Below, piece after piece: positions 17,551 to 26,213 of a DNA stretch of 64,000 nt (position 1 is its first letter; the number at the start of each line of letters is the position of its first letter). Made by a program: the position numbers and the translations under genes. The DNA is from Tianweitania populi. Lineage in GTDB: Bacteria; Pseudomonadota; Alphaproteobacteria; Rhizobiales; Rhizobiaceae. Below the pieces are notes generated by a model, which was given only the letters and a program-made list of their open reading frames with translations, did no database searches and was not told where the DNA came from. The stretch covers positions 1,361,501 through 1,425,500 of the forward strand of contig NZ_BMZQ01000002.1 in NCBI RefSeq assembly GCF_014652875.1. Direction: 5' to 3'.

Positions 17551-18261
17551 ATGTCGATGCAATCAGGTCTGCGCCTCTTTTTACCCGCCGCTTTGGCCGC
17601 AGCGCTGGTTACCCCTTCGCAGGCAGCCGATTACGATCCGCCGATCATCATCGACGACGCTCCGGAAGTCGTTCCGGTGGAGGTCGGCTCCGGCTGGTAT
17701 CTGCGCGGCGATGTCGGCTACACGATCTCCGACGGCTCGGATAATGGCGGCGGTGGTGCCTTCGACTTTGACGAGGACCATACGAGCGTCTTCGGCGGCG
17801 GCGGTATCGGCTATCATTTCACCGACTATTTCCGGGCCGACATCACCGGCGCCTTCCTTCAGCAGGAAGAAGCGAGGCTTGATCTTGGCGATCTGCGCGG
17901 CAGCATCAAGTCGACGATGAGCTATGGCATGGCCACAGGCTATGTCGATCTCGGCACGGTCGTTGGCATCACGCCCTATATTGGTGCGGGCGCCGGCTTC
18001 ATCTATTCGCACAACACCAATTCCGGCGATGTCGCGTTTGCAGACTTCCCCGGCGCCTATCCAGATGACGACTTCGCCTTCGCCTACACGCTCAATGCCG
18101 GTTTCGCTTACCGCATGACCGAGAACCTGTCGCTCGATGTCGGCTACCAGTATCTGAACTCCCCGGACGCCAAGTACTTCTCGGCTTCCAGCGACGGTTA
18201 CGTCGATGAGGGGTTCGACATGCACCAGGTCAAGGTCGGTTTGCGCTACGACCTCTGGTAA
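17551..18261 (+). CDS. Second outer-membrane beta-barrel protein (Omp25/31-like)
   Basis: The 236-residue protein has a signal peptide (~1-24, PSQAADY). The barrel pattern is similar to the upstream gene product: GWYLRGDVGY, GGGGIGYHFTDYFRADITGAF, YVDLGTVVGITPYIGAGAGF, and a C-terminal VKVGLRYDLW ending in an aromatic. The upstream paralogue shares the GWYLRG start and the YVDLG...ITPYIGAG blocks, so this is a tandem family pair. The start at 17551 has AGGAG 3 bases before it. An ATG six bases further on would have 9-base spacing and is a possible alternative. Confidence 0.85.
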   Translation: MSMQSGLRLFLPAALAAALVTPSQAADYDPPIIIDDAPEVVPVEVGSGWYLRGDVGYTISDGSDNGGGGAFDFDEDHTSVFGGGGIGYHFTDYFRADITGAFLQQEEARLDLGDLRGSIKSTMSYGMATGYVDLGTVVGITPYIGAGAGFIYSHNTNSGDVAFADFPGAYPDDDFAFAYTLNAGFAYRMTENLSLDVGYQYLNSPDAKYFSASSDGYVDEGFDMHQVKVGLRYDLW

Positions 18262-18284
18262 CAGGCCAACCAGGCGAGATCAGG

Positions 18285-18304
18285 CGGCGGGCTTCGGCTC
18301 GCCG
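18285..18304 (+). terminator. GC-rich hairpin after the second Omp gene
   Basis: CGGCGGGC (18285-18292) pairs with GCTCGCCG (18297-18304) around a TTCG tetraloop, with one G-T pair. Only a broken T run follows, so termination is plausible but weak. Confidence 0.5.
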
Positions 18305-18347
18305 TTGTCGTTTCCGCAAATAGCTTGGTTGCGACGCTTTGTTTGTT

Positions 18348-18376
18348 CTTGACGGCAAGGCGCTTCATCAATAAAC
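18348..18376 (+). promoter_or_regulatory. Predicted serC promoter
   Basis: CTTGAC (18348-18353), 17 bases, then ATAAAC (18371-18376). Transcription from here would begin just before the two leader hairpins, matching the short leader expected for the serC element. Confidence 0.5.
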
Positions 18377-18390
18377 ACGTCCGTGGGCCA

Positions 18391-18428
18391 CACCTCCCCA
18401 ACGAGGTGCCGACTATCTGGAAGGATAG
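18391..18428 (+). ncRNA. serC-type cis-regulatory RNA leader
   Basis: Two adjacent hairpins lie just before serC. The first is CACCTC (18391-18396) with GAGGTG (18403-18408) and loop CCCAAC. The second is CTATC (18413-18417) with GATAG (18424-18428), whose loop holds the Shine-Dalgarno GGAAGG (18419-18424). The serC ATG is 6 bases beyond. A serC leader whose final stem overlaps the ribosome-binding site is an established alphaproteobacterial motif upstream of serC-serA. The match here is by structure and position; I could not run a covariance search. Confidence 0.65.
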
Positions 18429-18434
18429 ACCACG

Positions 18435-19610
18435 ATGACGACACAGACCAAGCCGGCATTGCGCCCGGCCAATCCCCAATTTTCTTCTGGACCTTGCGCC
18501 AAACGACCGGGATGGTCGTTGGATGCCCTGAGCGATGCCGCACTCGGCCGCTCGCATCGCGCCAAGGTCGGCAAATCCAAATTGCAGGAAGCGATCGACC
18601 TCACGCGTGAGGTGCTGCAGGTGCCGGCGGATTACCGCATCGGCATTGTACCGGCTTCCGATACCGGCGCTGTCGAAATGGCGCTCTGGTCGCTGCTCGG
18701 CGCGCGCGGTGTCGATGTTCTCGCTTGGGAAAGCTTCGGTTCGGGCTGGGTGACGGACGTAGTCAAGCAGCTCAAGCTTCCTGACGTCCGCACAATCGAT
18801 GCGCCCTATGGCGCGCTGCCAGATCTCACGACGGTCGATTTCAACCGTGATGTGGTGTTCACCTGGAACGGCACGACCTCCGGCGTGCGTGTGCCCAATG
18901 CCGACTTCATCCCCGCCGACCGTCAGGGCCTGACGATTTGCGACGCGACCTCGGCAGCGTTCGCGCAGCGGCTCGACTTCGCTAAGCTCGACGTCGTGAC
19001 CTTCTCCTGGCAGAAGGTGCTTGGCGGCGAGGCGGCGCATGGCATGCTGATCCTCAGCCCGCGTGCCGTTGAACGGCTGGAAAGCTACAAGCCGGCCTGG
19101 CCGCTGCCGAAGATCTTCCGCCTGACCTCCGGCGGCAAGCTGATCGAAGGCATCTTCAAGGGCGAAACGATCAACACGCCCTCCATGCTTTGCGTGGAAG
19201 ACTACATCGACGCGCTGAATTGGGCGAAGTCGATCGGTAGCCTTGAAGGCCTGATTGGACGTGCTGACGCAAACTTCGCGGCGCTCGACCGCTTCGTGGC
19301 CGACAGCGACTGGCTGGGTCATCTGGCGGTGGAGCCGGCAACGCGCTCCAACACCTCCGTTTGTTTGTCGATCACCGATCCTGAGATCGAGGCTCTGGAT
19401 GCCGACGGCAAGGCGGCCTTCGCCAAGGGTCTCGTTTCTGTGCTGGAAAAAGAGGGCGTCGCGCTCGATATCGGTGCCTATCGCGATGCCCCTCCCGGTC
19501 TGCGCATTTGGTGCGGCGCGACCGTCGAGACGGCCGATATCGAGGCGCTTCTGCCTTGGCTGGATTGGGCTTTTGCCGCCCAGAAGGCAAAGCTCAAGGC
19601 TGCTGCCTGA
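18435..19610 (+). CDS. serC: Phosphoserine aminotransferase SerC
   Basis: SerC converts 3-phosphohydroxypyruvate and glutamate to phosphoserine, the second step of serine synthesis; it also acts in pyridoxal-phosphate synthesis. The 391-residue protein has [15 protein letters not shown] at the N terminus and the PLP lysine in [14 protein letters not shown] (~191-204). It belongs to the longer, bacterial/archaeal-type SerC subgroup common in alphaproteobacteria. serA follows after 112 bases, so the two form an operon behind the serC RNA leader. Confidence 0.95.
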   Translation: MTTQTKPALRPANPQFSSGPCAKRPGWSLDALSDAALGRSHRAKVGKSKLQEAIDLTREVLQVPADYRIGIVPASDTGAVEMALWSLLGARGVDVLAWESFGSGWVTDVVKQLKLPDVRTIDAPYGALPDLTTVDFNRDVVFTWNGTTSGVRVPNADFIPADRQGLTICDATSAAFAQRLDFAKLDVVTFSWQKVLGGEAAHGMLILSPRAVERLESYKPAWPLPKIFRLTSGGKLIEGIFKGETINTPSMLCVEDYIDALNWAKSIGSLEGLIGRADANFAALDRFVADSDWLGHLAVEPATRSNTSVCLSITDPEIEALDADGKAAFAKGLVSVLEKEGVALDIGAYRDAPPGLRIWCGATVETADIEALLPWLDWAFAAQKAKLKAAA

Positions 19611-19722
19611 CGCTTCCGCGATGCGGCTCCGGCCGCTTCGCTCACCACAACATTCTCCGATCTTTTTTCTTCGCTTCGCCCTTTGGTGCTGAGAGGCGAA
19701 ATCCAACGCAAAGGACCTTCCT

Positions 19723-21324
19723 ATGCCTCGCGTACTCGTTTCCGATAAACTCTCCCCGACCGCCGTTCAGATCTTCAAGGATCGCGGCGTCGATGTCGAC
19801 TACCTGCCGGATCTCGGCAAGGACAAGGAAAAGCTGCTTGCCGTCATCGATCAGTATGACGGTCTGGCCATCCGCTCGGCCACCAAGGCGACGGAAAAGC
19901 TGATCAATGCCGCGACCAAGCTGAAGGTGATCGGCCGCGCCGGTATCGGTGTCGACAATGTCGACATCCCCGCTGCCAGCCGCAAGGGCATCATCGTGAT
20001 GAACACGCCCTTCGGCAATTCGATCACGACCGCCGAACACGCCATTGCCCTGATGTTCGCGCTCGCCCGCCAGCTGCCGGAAGCCAATGCTTCCACTCAG
20101 GCCGGCAAGTGGGAAAAGAACCGCTTCATGGGTGTCGAGATCACCGGCAAGGTGCTGGGTGTGATCGGCTGCGGCAATATCGGTTCGATTGTGGCCACGC
20201 GCGGCGTCGGCCTCAAGATGCGCGTCATCGCCTTCGATCCGTTCCTGTCGGAACATCGCGCGGAAGAACTCGGTGTCGAAAAGGTCGAGCTCGACGATCT
20301 GCTGAAGCGCGCCGACTTCATCACCCTGCACACGCCGATGACGGACAAGACCAAGGGCATCATCAATGCCGAGGCCTTTGCCAAGATGAAAAACGGCGTG
20401 CGCATCATCAATTGCGCACGCGGCGGTTTGATCGTCGAGGCCGATCTCGTTGAAGCCCTGAAGAGCGGCAAGGTCGGCGGTGCGGCCGTCGATGTGTTCG
20501 AAACCGAGCCGGCAACAGAAAACCCGCTGTTCGGCATGGAAAATGTGGTTGCAACGCCGCATCTCGGCGCATCGACTTCGGAAGCGCAGGAGAATGTCGC
20601 GCTGCAGGTTGCCGAGCAGATGGCCGACTACCTGATCAAGGGCGCGGTCACCAACGCGATCAACATGCCGTCAATCACCGCCGAGGAAGCGCCGCGCTTG
20701 AAGCCGTTCGTGAAGCTCGCCGAAGTGCTCGGCGCCTTTGTCGGCCAGGTGACCGAAGATCCGATCACGGAAGTCGAGATCCTGTTCGACGGCGCAACCG
20801 CCACCATGAACACGCGTGCGCTGATCAGCGCAGCCCTGGCCGGCCTGATCCGGCCGCAGGTGGCTGACGTCAACATGGTGTCGGCGCCGATCATGGTAAA
20901 GGAGCGCGGCATCATCGTGTCCGAGGTCAAGCGCGACAAGTCCGGCGTGTTCGACGGCTATATCAAGCTGACAGTGAAGACTGAGAAGATGTCGCGCTCG
21001 ATCGCCGGCACCTGCTTCTCCGACGGCAAGCCGCGCTTCATCCAGATCAAGAACATCAACCTCGATGCCGAGGTCGGCCAGCACATGCTCTACACCACCA
21101 ATGCCGATACGCCGGGCATGATCGGCCTTCTTGGCACCGTGTGCGGCAGGAACGGCGTCAACATCGCCAACTTCCACCTCGGCCGCGATCATCCGGGCGG
21201 CGACGCGATTGCGCTCTTGTATCTCGACGCGCCGTTCCCTGAGGCGGTCATTCAGGAACTGAAGGATCTCAACGCGATCCAGTCCGCCAAGCCGCTGACC
21301 TTCGACGTGGCCCCGGCCGCTTAA
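19723..21324 (+). CDS. serA: D-3-phosphoglycerate dehydrogenase SerA
   Basis: SerA catalyses the first step of serine synthesis with NAD. The 533-residue protein is the long form: a substrate and nucleotide-binding part with GVIGCGNIGSIVA (~145-157), the catalytic arginine in NCARGG and histidine in ATPHLGAST. An intervening ASB-like domain (~315-450) follows, then a C-terminal ACT domain (~460-530, TPGMIGLLGTVCGRNGVNIANFHLGR), which usually gives serine feedback control. The spacer from serC contains a weak hairpin (TTCGCC 19675-19680 with GGCGAA 19695-19700). Confidence 0.97.
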   Translation: MPRVLVSDKLSPTAVQIFKDRGVDVDYLPDLGKDKEKLLAVIDQYDGLAIRSATKATEKLINAATKLKVIGRAGIGVDNVDIPAASRKGIIVMNTPFGNSITTAEHAIALMFALARQLPEANASTQAGKWEKNRFMGVEITGKVLGVIGCGNIGSIVATRGVGLKMRVIAFDPFLSEHRAEELGVEKVELDDLLKRADFITLHTPMTDKTKGIINAEAFAKMKNGVRIINCARGGLIVEADLVEALKSGKVGGAAVDVFETEPATENPLFGMENVVATPHLGASTSEAQENVALQVAEQMADYLIKGAVTNAINMPSITAEEAPRLKPFVKLAEVLGAFVGQVTEDPITEVEILFDGATATMNTRALISAALAGLIRPQVADVNMVSAPIMVKERGIIVSEVKRDKSGVFDGYIKLTVKTEKMSRSIAGTCFSDGKPRFIQIKNINLDAEVGQHMLYTTNADTPGMIGLLGTVCGRNGVNIANFHLGRDHPGGDAIALLYLDAPFPEAVIQELKDLNAIQSAKPLTFDVAPAA

Positions 21325-21341
21325 GGCGAAACGACGATGAG

Positions 21342-21368
21342 GCTCGTCAGTCCCAAGGATTGACGAGC
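21342..21368. terminator. Shared hairpin between convergent serA and vapC-like gene
   Basis: GCTCGTCA (21342-21349) pairs with TGACGAGC (21361-21368). The right arm and loop encode the last codons of the minus-strand PIN gene, and its stop codon lies in the left arm. There is no clear T run, so termination is uncertain. Confidence 0.4.
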
Positions 21369-21760
21369 TTCAGCCCTAGACCTTCGAAATCGCGGATGTT
21401 GCGCGTGGCGAGTGTGGCGTTGTTGGCAAGAACGATGCCGGCGATCTGGGTGTCTGGAAAATCTAGGTTGCGGCCGACGGAATGAGCGTTGGCAAGGAGC
21501 GTGGCGGTAAATTCGGCTGCGTCTTGATCAAAGGCGAGAACCTCTTGCAGGTATTGCCTGCGCAAGGTCTGGAGGCTTTCCGTAAGTTCCCGCCGTTTTC
21601 GTCCAAACGGCAGTCGATGGATGCCGTAGTTCAATTCCATGATCGTGATGGACGTCGTTCGGACCAGCCGTTCAGGCCACTGGTTGAGCCATCCCGCGAT
21701 ATCGGGATGGTCGCTCGGCTTCATGAGAGCCGACACTACATTCGTATCGAGAACTATCAT
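21347..21760 (-). CDS. PIN-domain toxin, VapC/FitB type
   Basis: The 137-residue protein begins MIVLDTNVVSALM and has PIN acidic positions D5, E42 (IMELNYGI) and D103 (FPDTQIAGI), with the conserved LATRNIRDF motif near the C terminus. This pattern matches the FitB subgroup of VapC ribonuclease toxins. Its start overlaps the antitoxin stop by 4 bases (21757-21760). It is unrelated in detail to the vapC at 666-1082, which differs in both toxin subgroup and antitoxin fold. Confidence 0.88.
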   Translation of the reverse strand: MIVLDTNVVSALMKPSDHPDIAGWLNQWPERLVRTTSITIMELNYGIHRLPFGRKRRELTESLQTLRRQYLQEVLAFDQDAAEFTATLLANAHSVGRNLDFPDTQIAGIVLANNATLATRNIRDFEGLGLKLVNPWD

Positions 21761-22011
21761 TCGTCGAAGCTGAATGGCTTATAGGGCTGATGTGGGAGCC
21801 GGGGCAATTCCTCGCCTTCCCAGTCGATGTGCCGAAACAGATCCGCAATCTTGGTGCCAATTCCGCGTGTATCCTCAGCCTCGACCGGCGCAAGCTGCCC
21901 AACCAAAATCGTCCGCGCCTCTTCTTCCATGCTCACACCATGCGCCTTGGCGCGGCTGCGCAGGCGTTCTTTGACCTCATCGTCGAGGCGGCGGATGAGA
22001 AGCTGGGCCAT
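21757..22011 (-). CDS. FitA-like ribbon-helix-helix antitoxin
   Basis: The 84-residue protein has an N-terminal ribbon-helix-helix (LLIRRLDDEVKERLRSRAKAHGVSMEEEARTIL, residues ~4-36), as in FitA/Arc-type antitoxins, and a C-terminal tail rich in acidic and aromatic residues for toxin binding. It should neutralise the adjacent PIN toxin and repress the operon. An inverted repeat of TGATATCA elements lies 13-43 bases before the start. Confidence 0.85.
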   Translation of the reverse strand: MAQLLIRRLDDEVKERLRSRAKAHGVSMEEEARTILVGQLAPVEAEDTRGIGTKIADLFRHIDWEGEELPRLPHQPYKPFSFDE

Positions 22012-22023
22012 CGTTTCTGCTCC

Positions 22024-22054
22024 GTGATATCAGCTTGCAGACCAATGATATCAC
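22024..22054 (-). promoter_or_regulatory. Operator of the FitAB-like toxin-antitoxin operon
   Basis: GTGATATCA (22024-22032) and TGATATCAC (22046-22054) form a perfect 9-bp inverted repeat with a 13-base spacer. Each arm is itself the palindrome TGATATCA. This suits binding of two ribbon-helix-helix dimers just upstream of the antitoxin gene. Confidence 0.65.
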
Positions 22055-22063
22055 TCGGTGCGT

Positions 22064-22951
22064 TCAAGGTCGAGTCAGACTCCGCCGCTCAGCCAGTGCG
22101 ATGCCGGCCAGGATCATGGCGAGCGCGATCGCGTGGTAGAGGTGGAACTCTTCGCCGAGGATCAGCACGGCCAGCAGTGCGCCCCATAGAGGCAGCAGGT
22201 TGATGAAGAGGCCGGCGCGGTTCGAGCCGATCAGTTCGACGCCCTTGATGTAAAGCACCTGTCCCAGCAGGGACGGGAACAGCACGATGAAGGCGATCAG
22301 CGCCGAGCCCTCCAGATCCGGCAGGATGGTCGAACCGGATGCCGCTTCCAGTGCCAGGAAGGGCAGGGCGGATAGTGTCGCGCCCAGGCACAGCATGATC
22401 ATCAGGCTCGTCCAGTGCAGCATCGGCTTGGCTTTGAGGGCCGCGGTGTAGAAGCCGTAGGCGATGATGGCGAGCAGCATCAGCGCATCGCCGAAGTTGA
22501 CGTTGAGCGTGACTAGGTTTGCCCATTCGCCGCGCAGGGCAATCACCAGCACGCCGATGAAGGACAGCGAAAAGCCGAGTACCTGTTCAAGATGCACCCG
22601 GCTGCCGAACAGCGCGAAGCTTGCGGCGAAAACGAACAAGGGCATGCCGCCCTGCAGAATGCTCGTATTCACCGCCGTCGTGAAATGCAGCGCGTAATAC
22701 AGCGCGACACTGAAGCCGGTGAAGCCGATCGCGCCCCAACTTAGCAGATAGACCCAGCGTGCGCGGATCAACGCCCAGTCGCGCTTCAGCTGACTCGCTT
22801 GCGTGGCGAGCAGGATGAGGAAAACGGCGCCCCATCGCACCGTCACCAATACCATCGGCGACACATGCCCAACAGCGAGCTTGCCGGCGATGGAATTGCC
22901 GGCCCAAAGCAGCATCGTCAGTGCCAGAAGAGGATAGGCTGTTTTGCGCAT
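22064..22951 (-). CDS. EamA-family (DMT) inner-membrane transporter
   Basis: The 295-residue protein has about ten membrane helices in two homologous EamA halves: LLALTMLLWAGNSIAGKLAV at the N terminus, and the second half beginning around residue 145 (NFGDALMLLAIIAYGFYTA). Members export or import metabolites and amino acids; the substrate cannot be inferred. I take the start at 22951 (MRKTAYPLL); the frame stays open for 35 more codons upstream without membrane-protein character. It is divergent from purA with 197 bases between. Confidence 0.85.
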   Translation of the reverse strand: MRKTAYPLLALTMLLWAGNSIAGKLAVGHVSPMVLVTVRWGAVFLILLATQASQLKRDWALIRARWVYLLSWGAIGFTGFSVALYYALHFTTAVNTSILQGGMPLFVFAASFALFGSRVHLEQVLGFSLSFIGVLVIALRGEWANLVTLNVNFGDALMLLAIIAYGFYTAALKAKPMLHWTSLMIMLCLGATLSALPFLALEAASGSTILPDLEGSALIAFIVLFPSLLGQVLYIKGVELIGSNRAGLFINLLPLWGALLAVLILGEEFHLYHAIALAMILAGIALAERRSLTRP

Positions 22952-23148
22952 GGATGCTCCCGACTGCAGGGGAGGCAGTAGCGGGGAAGGCTCGCGTAAG
23001 TAAATGGTCAGCCGCCTGAGTTTGTTGTGCCTGACTTTGCCCAAATCGTTAATCAAGGGTCGCGCAACGGCAGTCCAGCGGTTATAGAGGCGTCTGTTTT
23101 CAACTGTTTGCGGCTTGTTTGACCGCGAGAACCTGTACGGAAGATAGC

Positions 23149-24447
23149 ATGGCCAACGTAGTGGTCGTCGGCTCGCAATGGGGCGATGAAGGCAAGGGCA
23201 AGATCGTAGACTGGCTGTCGGAGCGCGCCGATGTGGTGGTCCGCTTTCAGGGCGGCCACAATGCCGGTCATACGCTGGTCGTGGATGGCAAGACCTACAA
23301 GCTTTCGCTTCTGCCGTCCGGCGTCGTGCGTCCCGGCAAGCTTTCGATCATCGGCAGCGGCGTGGTGTTTGATCCGCATGCTTTCGTGGCTGAACTCGAG
23401 CGCATCCGCGCGCTGGGCGTTGAGATCGGGCCGGACCGGCTCAAGATCGCCGAAAACACGCCGCTGATTCTGTCGCTGCATCGCGAGCTCGACGGGTTTC
23501 GCGAGGATGCCGCATCGAATTCCGGCACCAAGATCGGCACGACGCGTCGCGGCATCGGCCCGGCCTATGAAGACAAGGGCGGCCGCCGTGCGATCCGTAT
23601 CATGGATCTTGCCGAGCCTGACACGCTGCCGATGAAGGTCGACCGCCTGCTGACGCATCACAATGCGCTGCGCCGCGGCCTCGGTCATCCGGAAGTGGCG
23701 CATGAAACGATCATGGCCGAGCTGACATCGGTGGCCGGCGAGATCCTTCCTTACATCGACCGCGTCTGGAAGGTACTGGACGACAAGCGCCGCGCTGGCG
23801 AGCGCATCCTGTTCGAAGGCGCGCAGGGCACCTTGCTCGACGTCGACCACGGCACCTATCCCTTCGTGACCTCATCCAACACGGTGGCTGGTCAGGCTGC
23901 GGCCGGGTCGGGCGTCGGGCCTGGCGCGATCGGCTATGTGCTGGGCATCACCAAGGCCTATACGACGCGTGTGGGCGAAGGGCCGTTCCCAAGTGAGCAG
24001 GACAATGAAGTCGGCCAGTTCCTGGGCGAGCGTGGCCATGAATTCGGCACAGTTACCGGGCGTAAAAGGCGCTGCGGTTGGTTCGATGCGGTGCTTGTTC
24101 GCCAGGCGGTCGCCGTCAACGGCATCGACGGCATCGCGCTGACCAAGCTCGACGTGCTGGATGGGTTGGACGAGATCAAGGTCTGCACCGGCTATCGTCT
24201 GGACGGTGAGGTGATCGACTATCTGCCGGCCAGCCAGGGCGCGCAAGCTCGGGTCGAGCCGATCTACGAAGTGCTCGAGGGCTGGCAGGGCACCACGAAG
24301 GGTGCCCGCAGCTGGAATGACCTGCCGGCGCAGGCAGTCAAATATGTGCGCCATATCGAGGAATTGATCGGCGCGCCGGTGGCGCTTCTTTCAACCAGCC
24401 CGGAACGCGACGACACGATCCTTGTGACCGATCCGTTTCAAGATTAA
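23149..24447 (+). CDS. purA: Adenylosuccinate synthetase PurA
   Basis: PurA converts IMP, aspartate and GTP to adenylosuccinate in AMP synthesis. The start at 23149 ([18 protein letters not shown]) has GGAAG 5 bases before it; an in-frame upstream codon adds ten unlikely residues. The 432-residue protein has the GTP-binding [11 protein letters not shown] loop (~8-18), GGHNAGHTL, the catalytic [19 protein letters not shown] region, [21 protein letters not shown] and the C-terminal GPTG-like positions. Length is normal. Confidence 0.97.
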   Translation: MANVVVVGSQWGDEGKGKIVDWLSERADVVVRFQGGHNAGHTLVVDGKTYKLSLLPSGVVRPGKLSIIGSGVVFDPHAFVAELERIRALGVEIGPDRLKIAENTPLILSLHRELDGFREDAASNSGTKIGTTRRGIGPAYEDKGGRRAIRIMDLAEPDTLPMKVDRLLTHHNALRRGLGHPEVAHETIMAELTSVAGEILPYIDRVWKVLDDKRRAGERILFEGAQGTLLDVDHGTYPFVTSSNTVAGQAAAGSGVGPGAIGYVLGITKAYTTRVGEGPFPSEQDNEVGQFLGERGHEFGTVTGRKRRCGWFDAVLVRQAVAVNGIDGIALTKLDVLDGLDEIKVCTGYRLDGEVIDYLPASQGAQARVEPIYEVLEGWQGTTKGARSWNDLPAQAVKYVRHIEELIGAPVALLSTSPERDDTILVTDPFQD

Positions 24448-24511
24448 TTCGTGAAACACCAGACGCCGGTGATTTGGCTGGTGTCCCCGCCGAGATAAGG
24501 TTTCAACCCGA

Positions 24512-26116
24512 ATGGCAGATTTCGTCGCCGTCCTTAAGAAGACGATCGAAGGGCTGAGCGAAAACACGCCGGAAGTGCGCGCCAAGGTTTATGCCAAGGC
24601 GCGCGCGACCATCGACTCCAAGCTGGCAGCGATCAATCCTCCGCCGCCGGCAGCCGTGGCCGAGCGTCAGCGGCAGGCGATCGAAGACGCGATCCAGGCG
24701 GTGGAGCAGTATTACGCACCGCCGGAAGAGGATCTCGACGAACTCGATACGCTGTTCGACACCTACCAATCGGACGACGATCATTTCCCCGAGCCGCAGC
24801 TTGAACGCGAGCAGCCGGCCGTGCTTCCGCGCACCGGCGAGTTTGCCGTTTCCGAACCACGCCAGGAAGATGCGTATGCGCGCGCGGCACTTCCCGGTGA
24901 CACGGTCGATGACGAGCCTGCGCTCGATGAGGTCGGTCATGATCGCGAGCGGGATCGTCCGTTTATCCCGCAGCCTGTTTATCGCGACAAGCCGCGTCGT
25001 GGCGTTTCCGGCGGTCTGATCGCTGCCGTTCTGGCGCTGCTGGTTCTCGGCGGTGGTGCTTATGCTGCATGGTCAAACAAGGACGCGCTGACGGCCTGGG
25101 TCGGCTTGAATGGTGCGGGCGATGTTGCCGAAGGAACGGATCTGCCTGATGATGCGGCGGTGAACGACGAGGCTGCCGGCGGTGCAACAGCCGCCGCGAC
25201 CGATCCGGCAACGGCGGAAACCACCGAGCCTGAAGCTACGGAAGACGCCGAGCAGCCGCAAGTTGCCGCTGCGACGCCAAGCCAGCCGGAGCAGGCGGCC
25301 GCCACACCTGCGGCGCAGCCCGCCGCAAATGGCGCCGAGCCTTTGCGCAAATACACGCAGCGCCTTCAGGCCGATGGCAGCGAGGTCGATCCCGGCCCAG
25401 CCGATGGCAGCGTAGCGATCGGCGAGGGCACCTCGGTTGCCGAGCTGACGCAAACCGCGCAAGCAGAAACGCCTGCCGCCAGCGATGCTCCGGCATCCGG
25501 TTCTGCTGCACCAACAACGACGCCAGCCGGCACCACGCCTGCCACTTCCGAGCCGACGGTTCAGGTCGGCCAGCGCGCGATCTTCTATGAAGAGCGGACG
25601 TCAACTGCGCCGAACACCGCTGAAAGCGGATCGATCGTCTGGTCGGTCGTGCAGGAATCGCCCGGCGGTGATGCGCCGCCCGAGCCAGCCATTCGCGCGG
25701 AAGCCACGATTCCCGGCAAGAATATGCAGCTGCGCATGACGATCCGCCGCAATGCCGATCCGACGCTGCCGGCCAGCCACATTATGGAAATGATCTTCCT
25801 CACGCCGGAAGGTTTCGAGGGCGGCGGCATCCAGAACGTCGTTCGCGTGGCGATGAAGGATAGCGAGCAGGCCACCGGCAGCCCGCTGCTCGGCATTCCC
25901 GCCCGAATCGCGGAAGGCTTCTTCCTTGTCGCGCTGAGCGACTCGCCGGCCGAAATCCAAGCCAACATGACGCTGCTGCGCCGCCAGAACTGGATCGACG
26001 TGCCGTTGATCTACAATTCCGGCCGCCGCGCACTCATTACCATGGAAAAGGGTGTGCCCGGCGAACGCGTGTTCGAGGAAGCGATGCGAGCCTGGCAGGC
26101 CGCCGGCAATCGCTGA
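24512..26116 (+). CDS. Unknown membrane protein with long Ala/Pro/Thr-rich linker
   Basis: I do not recognise a named family. The 534-residue protein has a helical cytoplasmic N-terminal part (~1-65: VLKKTIEGLSENTPEVRAK, VAERQRQAIEDAIQAVEQYY) and an acidic segment (~70-160). One membrane helix follows (~168-190: GLIAAVLALLVLGGGAYAAW). Then comes a disordered Ala/Glu/Thr/Pro region (~205-350) and a compact C-terminal domain (~355-534: VGQRAIFYEE, then LRMTIRRNADPTLPASHIMEMIF). The layout suggests an inner-membrane anchor presenting a periplasmic domain across a linker. It lies 64 bases after purA and before a strong terminator. Confidence 0.75.
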   Translation: MADFVAVLKKTIEGLSENTPEVRAKVYAKARATIDSKLAAINPPPPAAVAERQRQAIEDAIQAVEQYYAPPEEDLDELDTLFDTYQSDDDHFPEPQLEREQPAVLPRTGEFAVSEPRQEDAYARAALPGDTVDDEPALDEVGHDRERDRPFIPQPVYRDKPRRGVSGGLIAAVLALLVLGGGAYAAWSNKDALTAWVGLNGAGDVAEGTDLPDDAAVNDEAAGGATAAATDPATAETTEPEATEDAEQPQVAAATPSQPEQAAATPAAQPAANGAEPLRKYTQRLQADGSEVDPGPADGSVAIGEGTSVAELTQTAQAETPAASDAPASGSAAPTTTPAGTTPATSEPTVQVGQRAIFYEERTSTAPNTAESGSIVWSVVQESPGGDAPPEPAIRAEATIPGKNMQLRMTIRRNADPTLPASHIMEMIFLTPEGFEGGGIQNVVRVAMKDSEQATGSPLLGIPARIAEGFFLVALSDSPAEIQANMTLLRRQNWIDVPLIYNSGRRALITMEKGVPGERVFEEAMRAWQAAGNR

Positions 26117-26135
26117 ACACAGACATCGAAGCATC

Positions 26136-26173
26136 AAAAAAGCCCGCCGGGAGCGATCCAGGCGGGCTTTTTA
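26136..26173. terminator. Bidirectional terminator between unknown gene and rpoH
   Basis: A run of A, then AGCCCGCC (26141-26148) pairs with GGCGGGCT (26161-26168) and a T run follows. The A/T runs on both sides let it end transcription from both convergent genes. Confidence 0.85.
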
Positions 26174-26213
26174 TTTAATCAGATAATTGCAGGGATCAGG
26201 GATGATCCTGGGA

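Noticed and set aside
18246-19706. A 486-codon reverse-strand open frame opposite serC
   Set aside because: serC is intact on the plus strand with clear PLP-enzyme motifs. The reverse frame has no recognisable domain.
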